From Phoronis ovalis (lineage: Eukaryota > Phoronida > Phoronidae): a DNA stretch of 14,682 nucleotides. A program made the translations under genes and the position numbers. Of the stretch, positions 9,036 to 14,682 are shown piece after piece; the first letter of the stretch is position 1; each line of letters opens with the position of its first letter. The stretch is from NCBI GenBank assembly GCA_028565635.1, contig JAOXYB010031076.1, positions 1-14,682 on the forward strand, in the 5' to 3' direction. The notes beneath the pieces were generated by a model. The model made no database searches. It was given only the letters and a program-made list of their open reading frames with translations, and was not told the DNA's origin.

Positions 9036-9414
9036 GTAAGGAATAAGTCCAAAGTTGTTCTCAATTTTTTTTGAAAAGACAACGACCGATCGAAACCAAC
9101 AATTCACAAAACACAGTTAACATTCAAGTTCAAATTAAAATTTCTGACTTTTTATTATTAAATTAAATATTTATGAGTTTATTGATAATTTGTTTGTGTT
9201 GTTAGACTACTCGATGAGTAGGTGACGACTAGGTGACGTTCCTAACAACTGTATAAAGATCATTTAATTTTTTAATAACGGCAGAACAATCGAGGTACCG
9301 GGTATCGAAACGGGTCGAGGTATCATCTGACATGCAGGCGCATCACTGCAATAACTTAGTGTTCTCAACGGTACAACATACCTGCTCCCACATTTTGATA
9401 CAGGTGTGCGACCC

Positions 9415-9650
9415 AAGGGTCCAAACCCTGACCTGAAATATCCTCCGAATTGCTACAATACCCATCCTGAAATAAAAAATCAGCTCTGTTAAATAGCTCA
9501 AATATGCCACCCAAAAAAATACCACCCAGAAATTATAATTTTTTCAAAACAATCAAAATTAAACCTCATCCTGAAATATCCCCCAGCACAAAATACCCAC
9601 CCTGAAAAAACTGAAATATCTTAGAGTGTCAAAAAACTTACCCTGAAGGG
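9415..9650. repeat. Degenerate array of CACCCTGAAATA-like units
   Basis: On the plus strand a motif close to ACCCATCCTGAAATA recurs with irregular spacing: near 9426 (CCTGACCTGAAATATC), 9458 (ACCCATCCTGAAATA), 9520 (ACCACCCAGAAATTA), 9565 (CCTCATCCTGAAATATC), 9596 (ACCCACCCTGAAAAA) and 9638 (TTACCCTGAAGGG). CCCCCGGG follows at about 9687. It is noncoding and looks like a decayed member of a dispersed invertebrate repeat with internal periodicity. Confidence 0.6.
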
Positions 9651-10030
9651 TTGCACAGGTTTATATACCTTTATATTGGCAACGACCCCCGGGCCTGGGA
9701 TTCAATTTTTTAATTTTAGTGTGTATCAAACCCCACTGGACTAGTCATTCTATACTATAACGAACTATAGTATAATTTAATTATTTGTTACATTTTATGT
9801 TTTATTTTAAAACTATAATTATATGCTAGAGTGGCGTGGTTAATTGTTACATAATTCGTAAATCTCGCGTGGTCAGACTGGTGATCAGACGGTGGCGTTT
9901 CCCAATTTTGACATACCACACATACCAGTACATATAGTCCTGGTTTGTGCTACATACACACCTCTTGATAGTCTGACTTATTAGCCAGTAACCGAATAAC
10001 CAGCACAGTCCTGTCTCGGGGTATACTGTG

Positions 10031-10443
10031 CCCGGGGGTACTAAGGTTATTTTTTGGTGGGGGTGTGCAGCCGAGTTGAAAATTTTGGATTTGGATTGTA
10101 TACTTTTTACTATATTTTTTTGGATTGCTACAGTAACGATATTCAAAAATTTGGATTACTACCCACTGCTTACAGCAAATTATTTGGATTAATTTTAGGT
10201 TTGTATCCATAATTCCATAAATAAATTTTGGAATTTGGTTTGTATCAGTCAGTTTGCGTAAAAATGGATTGCTATACTTGAATATTTTTAAATTTTGGAT
10301 TGCTACCCTTATATTTCACAAAATTTGGATTGCTATCCTAAAATTTCAAAAAACTTGGATTGGATTTGCTACCACAAGCTAACATTTTGGATTGGGTTCT
10401 GCGGCATATCCCCATAGTAAAAAAATCTTGAGTACCCCATGGG
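10031..10443. mobile_element. MITE-like element with imperfect terminal inverted repeats and an internal short-unit array
   Basis: The left arm at 10031-10075 starts CCCGGGGGTACTAAGG. The right arm at 10397-10443, read on the minus strand, starts CCCATGGGGTACTCAAG. Both continue with a T-run, a G-run and TGC-GC-GAG-like ends, about 70% alike by eye over roughly 45 bases. Between them are some ten degenerate copies of TTTGGATTGCTACC. There is no transposase and no certain target-site duplication, so it would be non-autonomous. It ends 72 bases before the splice acceptor of the first coding exon. Confidence 0.55.
10079..10396 (+). repeat. Array of about ten degenerate TTTGGATTGCTAC units
   Basis: Copies near 10088, 10120, 10150, 10180, 10232, 10264, 10294, 10325, 10353 and 10385, with unit spacing mostly about 30 bases. 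The best-kept units read TTTTGGATTGCTACCC, and others drift to GGATTACTACCC or GGTTTGTATC. It fills the interior of the inverted-repeat element. Confidence 0.65.
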
Positions 10444-10515
10444 TTATAAACCTCTTTGTAAATATCAAAGTTAACATTCATGACCTGTTATTTTGGTATC
10501 TTCTTACTATTGTAG

Positions 10516-11844
10516 GAACAACATGGGTTGTGGTTCAAGTACCAACACAGCCGGTGGTCCAGAAACAACCAGCGCAACAAGAAATGTTTTATCAAAACCA
10601 ACAACAAATAAATCTCAAAACGATGCATCTTATAAAGCAGTGGAAAATAGAACTCTTGCAGAAATGCCTAAAGAGATATGTAAAGGAAATTTTATTGCAG
10701 CAACTGCTGTAGGTAGAAAAGCTGTGCGATTGTTTGTCTCGAGCACATTCACAGACACACAAGTTGAACGGAACTATTTGATGGAAAAGGTTTTTCCAGA
10801 AATACGTACATTTTGCCAGTGTCGAGGTTTATCATTTTCAGTTGTTGATTTACGTTGGGGAATTCGCGATGAGGTAACAAATGATCACATGACAAGTGAA
10901 ATTTGTATGATGGAGATCGACAGATGTCATGAAGCCTCAATAAATGCACCATGCTTCTTGTTCTTATCATTTAATAAATACGGTTATGAGCCACTTCCAC
11001 GTACCGTTCATAAAGATGAATTTGAATCTCTTCTAAATGGAATATATGATACTGAAACTAAAGAAATAATCACCAAATGGTACAAGTGTGATTTTAATGC
11101 AGTCCCGGCCAGGTATACCCTACAGCCTATTTCTACATATCTACCAGAGTTTTTAACAAACACTGAAGCTAAAACAAAATGGTGGCAAGAAGAAGAACTG
11201 ATAAAGCATGCACTAAAATTATCAGCTATGTCGTGTCGAAGTCTTACTGAGACACAAAAGCTAAAATGGAATGTATCAGTCACAGATAATGAGGTTAGGA
11301 AGGGAATTCTAACCAGGGCTAGTAGTAGATCAAGATCTATAGTTCTGTTGAGAGATATCCCTGAAATTCAAGAACTAGATCCTAATGATATTGATGTGCA
11401 AATCGCCTGTAATTTTATTGATATGTCTGATCAAGCCGTAGATCCTATTTGTATGAAAAAACGTTCACGCCTTCGGGAAGAAGTATACGAAAAGTGCTCC
11501 CACGTTTTTCAATATAAAGTTAGCTGGAACAAGACTGAAGGGGTATCAAGAGATGAAAGCAAAAATTATCTGCAAGAAATGGCTTCTGATTTTGAAAATA
11601 CAATGAAAAAAGGCATCGAAGAAGCTTTAACCAGCCAACCAGCACTTGATGGTGTCGCCACAGAGGCAGCCACTCATCTTACTTTTTGTGCAAAGAGAGC
11701 TTTGGCTTTTCATGGTCGAACAAACTTGTTAGAACAAGCAAGTCACTATCTGAAAAATCCTGAGAAACCTGAAAGAACGCCCTTAGTCATCCATGGTATA
11801 AGTGGAGCTGGTAAAACATCTGTAGTTGCAGCATTGGCATACAG
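10516..11844 (+). CDS. NWD1-like gene, first coding exon (DUF4062 and P-loop)
   Basis: It carries a 7-base untranslated leader after the acceptor TATTGTAG, then residues 1-440 plus two bases. It holds the lipidation signal, a Ser/Thr/Asn-rich spacer to about residue 60, DUF4062, a charged linker region and Walker A. The donor is ACAG|GTAATA, phase 2, eight codons after the P-loop. The 7-base leader could equally be a trans-splice acceptor. Confidence 0.9.
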
Positions 11845-14674
11845 GTAATAAAACAAAGCATTCAAATACAGTTTAATCCTTTAAATTATTTTCACAGTTC
11901 ACGTCAGACTCTTGAAACAGTAATAAACTGTTAATAATAGTTCTAGTGGTGTACACGACAGCATACTCTACTTTTAATTTTGACTGTAACGTTACAGGTA
12001 ACCTCCAGAGTGACTATTACTAACAGTAACTCTTACCTAACATTAATTTACTGAAGTCTGTTTCTTATTATTTAGTGCAATGGGGATACTTCAGAAGAAG
12101 AATTTAGATCCAGTTCTGATTGTGCGCTTTTGCGGAACAACACCACACACTTCAAATGGTGTAAAACTCTTACACAGTATTTGTAGGCAGATTTCTGTTA
12201 ATTATGATGAAGATGGCTCTGTTGACATACCTTTGGATTATAAAGAGCTCAAGACAGAGTTTAAGCAGCAGTTATCAAAAGCAACACCTGAAATGCCTCT
12301 GCTGGTTTTTATTGATTCTTTAGATCAGTTGACTGATCAAGATAGAGCTCGCAGTGAACTTGCATGGTTGCCAGTTACTCTCCCTCCACATGTCTACTTG
12401 GTGGTCTCCACTTTACCAAATATTGGAGGAAGCTTCAAAACCCTGAAGAATCGGAAAATTCCTGCCGAAAATGTAATTGAAGTTGAACCACTAACTCCAA
12501 GTGATGCTGAAGACATAATGGTGGGCTGGCTGAAGGAAGCAGGACGTACCCTTCAGTCTGAACAACTGTCAGCAATTTTAAAAGTGGCCACAGATGAATC
12601 TGCTGAGCCAGCTACAGCTTTACGGTTACGACTAATTTTTGATGTTGCTTCAAGCGTTACATCCTACAGTGAAGTTCCAACATTACCTAACACTGTCCGT
12701 GCTTTAATTAATGTCATCTTTGACCATCTTGAGCAGTATCATGGTAAAATGTTGGTGTCTCACGTGTGTGGGTACATTTCAGCAGCAAAAGATGGCTTGA
12801 GTGAATCAGAAATTACAGATATCTTGTCTGGTGATGACAAAGTGCTTGATACCATCTTTCAGTATCACCAACCACCTTGTCGCAAACTCCCTTTTGTTGT
12901 CTTTGCCCGTCTTCGTAGTGATTTAAAGGATTACATTGTTGAAAGAGGGGCCAATGAGAAATCTGTTATGACTTGGTATCATCGACAATTCTGGGAAGCA
13001 GCTGAAATGCGATATTTGAAAAGTGATCCAGAAATTCATAAAAGCTACTGCCGTATGATAGCCCAATATTACTCAGGGGATTTATCACAAAACTTTCCTG
13101 AACGTGGTATTCTTCAACAACCATTTTACTGGCAAGACCATAATGGCAAGATTCAAATGAACATTAGTAAGCTGGTTGAGCTTCCCTATGCCTTAATTAA
13201 AGCTGAAATGTGGGAAGAACTTGAGAATACATTATGTGACTTGGTATTCATTGCAGCAAAGTGTTTTGTTGGATTGGGTCGTGATCTGGTTCAAGATTTT
13301 GCAATGGCTATTAATCGTTTTGATCTGGAATTTACCAAGTTGCATGAAGTTTATCCTTTTGTTTCAAGTCAGATGCATATTTTGGCAAAACAACCACAGA
13401 TGGTTATTCAATTAGCATTAAATCAACCAGAGACAAAATTGATATATAAAAGGGCTCGAGATTTAATCACTTCTGGGATGCCGGCATGGATGAAAACAGC
13501 AAACGATGGCACCATACCGATAATAACCCACATAAATAGAAACCAGATAGATGACCCATGCAAACTGACACTAGATGACCATACAGCTACTGTGACTGAT
13601 ATTAAAATAGTTGACCAAATGATTATATCTTCATCCTTAGATGGTACTCTTATCCTGTGGGATAGGATTACAGGAGGAGTGATGCTTCAACTTGACTGCA
13701 GTGTCAAAATTCATGCATTTGTTCACACTTCTCCTAACAAAGATTTCCATGTCATATATGCTGGTGGAGATAATGGCAAAATCTATTGTTGGCAGGTATT
13801 TATGACAATTTTTTGTAATTCTACTATTGTGTGTGGTGTGTGTGTGTGTGTGTGTCTACTATGTTGCCAGAATGCAAAAAGTTGACACTTATAATTAACG
13901 GGTTGACATCTGAAGTTTAAAACAGTATTTATCACTAATGGTATGATAGGGCAGATCATAGATATTCTAATTAACGCGCGATATTTTGTTGAATGCATGA
14001 GTGCCAGTAAACTTTTACAACACGTAAAAACAAAATGCAAAAAGTGCCACTTTTTCGATACTTTGACAATGGCTTCAGAAAATTCCTACGAAGACTCCGA
14101 CTTTTCGCGATTACACAAGTTTAAAAATATTTATTCTGAAATTCCAGCTCATGGAACAAGAACTTACACAATGCACAAATTGAAATTATAATTACTGCTT
14201 GAGAAATTTTGTTTCTTTTTTATTTCAAAGTTAAACTGGAAAAATCACGAAAGTGCGAACTTTTTTCATATCTTACTATATTTTCCTGCAGTGTATAATT
14301 TTCAAAGTATACAAATTAAGACAATTAAGTTGTATTGATGTTCCTTCCCAAATATTATAAATAGAACATTTAGTGATGGTATAAATGAAATCTGCTGCTG
14401 GCATTCCTCTTCCGAAGGAATAGTCTGATACTAAATGGAATTGCATTTTTTCACCCTGTGAAAAGTTCGGACATTTATTTCAGTATGTTACTACATTAAT
14501 GTCAAATCCATGATGATATCATTCTTAACTGCAATGCAATAATAAAACTTTTCTTATTTCAGATTGACATGGGTGGTGACATCACTGCAGACTTGGTTGC
14601 TGTTATTGAAGGACATGCTGTTCATCCTGTAAGGGCCATGGCAGTATCTCCCAATGGGAAACTACTTTCAATTG
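10523..14674 (+). CDS. NACHT and WD40 repeat protein, NWD1/NWD2-like, with N-terminal DUF4062 and acylation signal; 3' end outside window
   Basis: Exons 10516-11844 (coding from 10523), 12076-13795 and 14563-14674 join in phase (2, 0, 1) and give 1,051 residues so far. Order: MGCGSS N-terminus (G2 myristoylation, C3 palmitoylation signals); DUF4062 from about residue 68 (VRLFVSSTFTD, DLRWGI 109-114, TSEI, EIDRC); Walker A GISGAGKTS 425-433; Walker B VFIDSLDQL near 518-526; NACHT-associated winged-helix and helical region with HVCGYISAAKDGLSESE; first WD40 blade about 940-970 ending LILWD; second ending CWQ at 1014; third starting EGHAVHP. NWD-type proteins are STAND NTPases that oligomerise on signal. 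The ATG has A at -3 and G at +4. An in-frame ATG at 10493 lies in the inferred intron and is not used if the 10515 acceptor is right. The family is confident; the NWD1 or NWD2 subtype is not. Confidence 0.92.
11845..12075 (+). other. Intron 2 of the NWD1-like gene
   Basis: A 231-base intron from GTAATA to TTCTTATTATTTAG. Joining tac-ag to t-gca restores the frame (Y-S-A-M-G) and links Walker A to the rest of NACHT. Nothing else is present. Confidence 0.9.
12076..13795 (+). CDS. NWD1-like gene, second coding exon (NACHT, helical region, first WD40 blades)
   Basis: Residues 441-1014. It begins SAMG, then VLIVRFCGTTPHTS and LLHSICRQI, then Walker B, then the winged-helix/helical segment, and ends with two WD40 blades (…LILWD and …IYCWQ). 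The donor is GGCAG|GTATTT, phase 0; past it the frame runs into GT repeats and stops at 13885, confirming intron sequence. Confidence 0.92.
13796..14562 (+). other. Intron 3 of the NWD1-like gene
   Basis: A 767-base intron between two WD40 blades. It contains a GT microsatellite at 13828-13855 and a 17-base near-perfect palindrome at 14039-14055 (AAAAAGTG, C, CACTTTTT). An 82-codon plus-strand open frame at 13943-14191 has a CKKC pair but no homology that I recognise, and no supporting splice context. Confidence 0.85.
13828..13855. repeat. GT/TG dinucleotide microsatellite
   Basis: A 28-base run of TG with one GG interruption, starting 32 bases after the donor of the second coding exon. GT runs near donors can recruit splicing regulators in animals; whether that applies here is unknown. 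Confidence 0.9.
14563..14674 (+). CDS. NWD1-like gene, third coding exon (WD40 blade 3, partial)
   Basis: Residues 1015-1051 plus one base. IDMGGDITADLVAVIEGH, then AMAVSPNGKLLSI, is a typical WD40 start (GH followed by hydrophobic-SPNGK). The acceptor is TTCTTATTTCAG and the donor ATTG|GTAAGA, phase 1. Eight bases of the next intron reach the window edge, and the rest of the propeller lies outside. Confidence 0.88.
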
Positions 14675-14682
14675 GTAAGAAT

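Larger units (their letters stand above)
9036..10515 (+). other. Intron 1 of the NWD1-like gene (in the 5' UTR)
   Basis: A 1,480-base inferred intron from GTAAGG to TATTGTAG. It contains two arrays of degenerate short repeats (about 9420-9650 and 10079-10396), the second inside inverted repeats. The 9060-9400 and 9700-10030 portions hold nothing that I can identify. Confidence 0.5.

Noticed and set aside
9285-9335. GGTATCGAAAC flanked by GGGTCGAGGTATC, reminiscent of a pol III B box (tRNA or SINE)
   Set aside because: It does not match the B-box consensus well, and no A box or cloverleaf can be drawn around it.
9847-10210. Two overlapping minus-strand open frames of 99 and 86 codons
   Set aside because: They run through the inverted-repeat element and its short-unit array; their peptide content (repeated NPK and IQ patterns) follows the repeat, not a gene.
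10493-10522. An in-frame ATG 30 bases upstream of MGCGSS in the NWD1-like reading frame
   Set aside because: It lies before a good splice acceptor (TTACTATTGTAG ending at 10515), adds residues without family similarity, and has a weaker context than the ATG at 10523.
12080-12082. The ATG at 12080 as the start of a separate 601-codon gene
   Set aside because: The preceding acceptor TTATTTAG and phase 2 joining to the upstream exon unite Walker A with Walker B in one NACHT domain, so it is an internal methionine.

Overview
The window looks like nuclear DNA of an invertebrate animal. It is AT-rich. Both genes are split by standard GT-AG introns (137 to about 1,500 bases) whose phases match at every junction, and there are degenerate short repeats and no prokaryotic gene organisation. 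The phylum cannot be read from the sequence. The two gene families (a p47phox/Tks-type adaptor and an NWD1-type DUF4062-NACHT-WD40 protein) point to a non-arthropod, non-nematode animal such as a lophotrochozoan, cnidarian or invertebrate deuterostome; this is inference.

Layout. Positions 1 to 8122, minus strand: ten coding exons of a PX-SH3-SH3 adaptor related to p47phox (NCF1) and Tks4/Tks5 (SH3PXD2). The start codon is at 8122-8120 and the gene runs off the left edge after 370 codons. Its introns are mostly featureless AT-rich DNA. One (2281-3566) holds a degenerate tandem repeat with a spacing of about 300 bases; another (6890-8047) holds a trio of CAGCTG sites that overlaps a possible cryptic plus-strand exon. 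Positions 8123 to about 8945: intergenic DNA between head-to-head genes, with six CCAAT pentamers between 8758 and 8942. Positions about 8945 to 9035: a probable noncoding first exon of the rightward gene, ending in a strong donor. Positions 9036-10515: its first intron, with two different degenerate short-period arrays, one enclosed by roughly 45-base inverted repeats like a small non-autonomous element. Positions 10516 to 14674 and beyond: three exons of a NACHT and WD40 protein of the NWD1/NWD2 type, truncated by the right edge.

How the parts may work together. The left gene should encode a membrane-binding organiser of the kind that assembles NADPH oxidases or, in Tks proteins, invadopodia. 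The right gene encodes a STAND-type NTPase with an N-terminal DUF4062 domain and a C-terminal WD40 propeller, and it begins MGCGSS, a classic N-myristoylation plus palmitoylation signal. Both products therefore have a membrane-targeting device, and the genes are divergent around one CCAAT-rich stretch. A shared immune or redox role is an attractive hypothesis but is not shown by the sequence.

All exon calls were made by eye, from reading-frame continuity, splice consensus and remembered family patterns. No alignment or database search was run.
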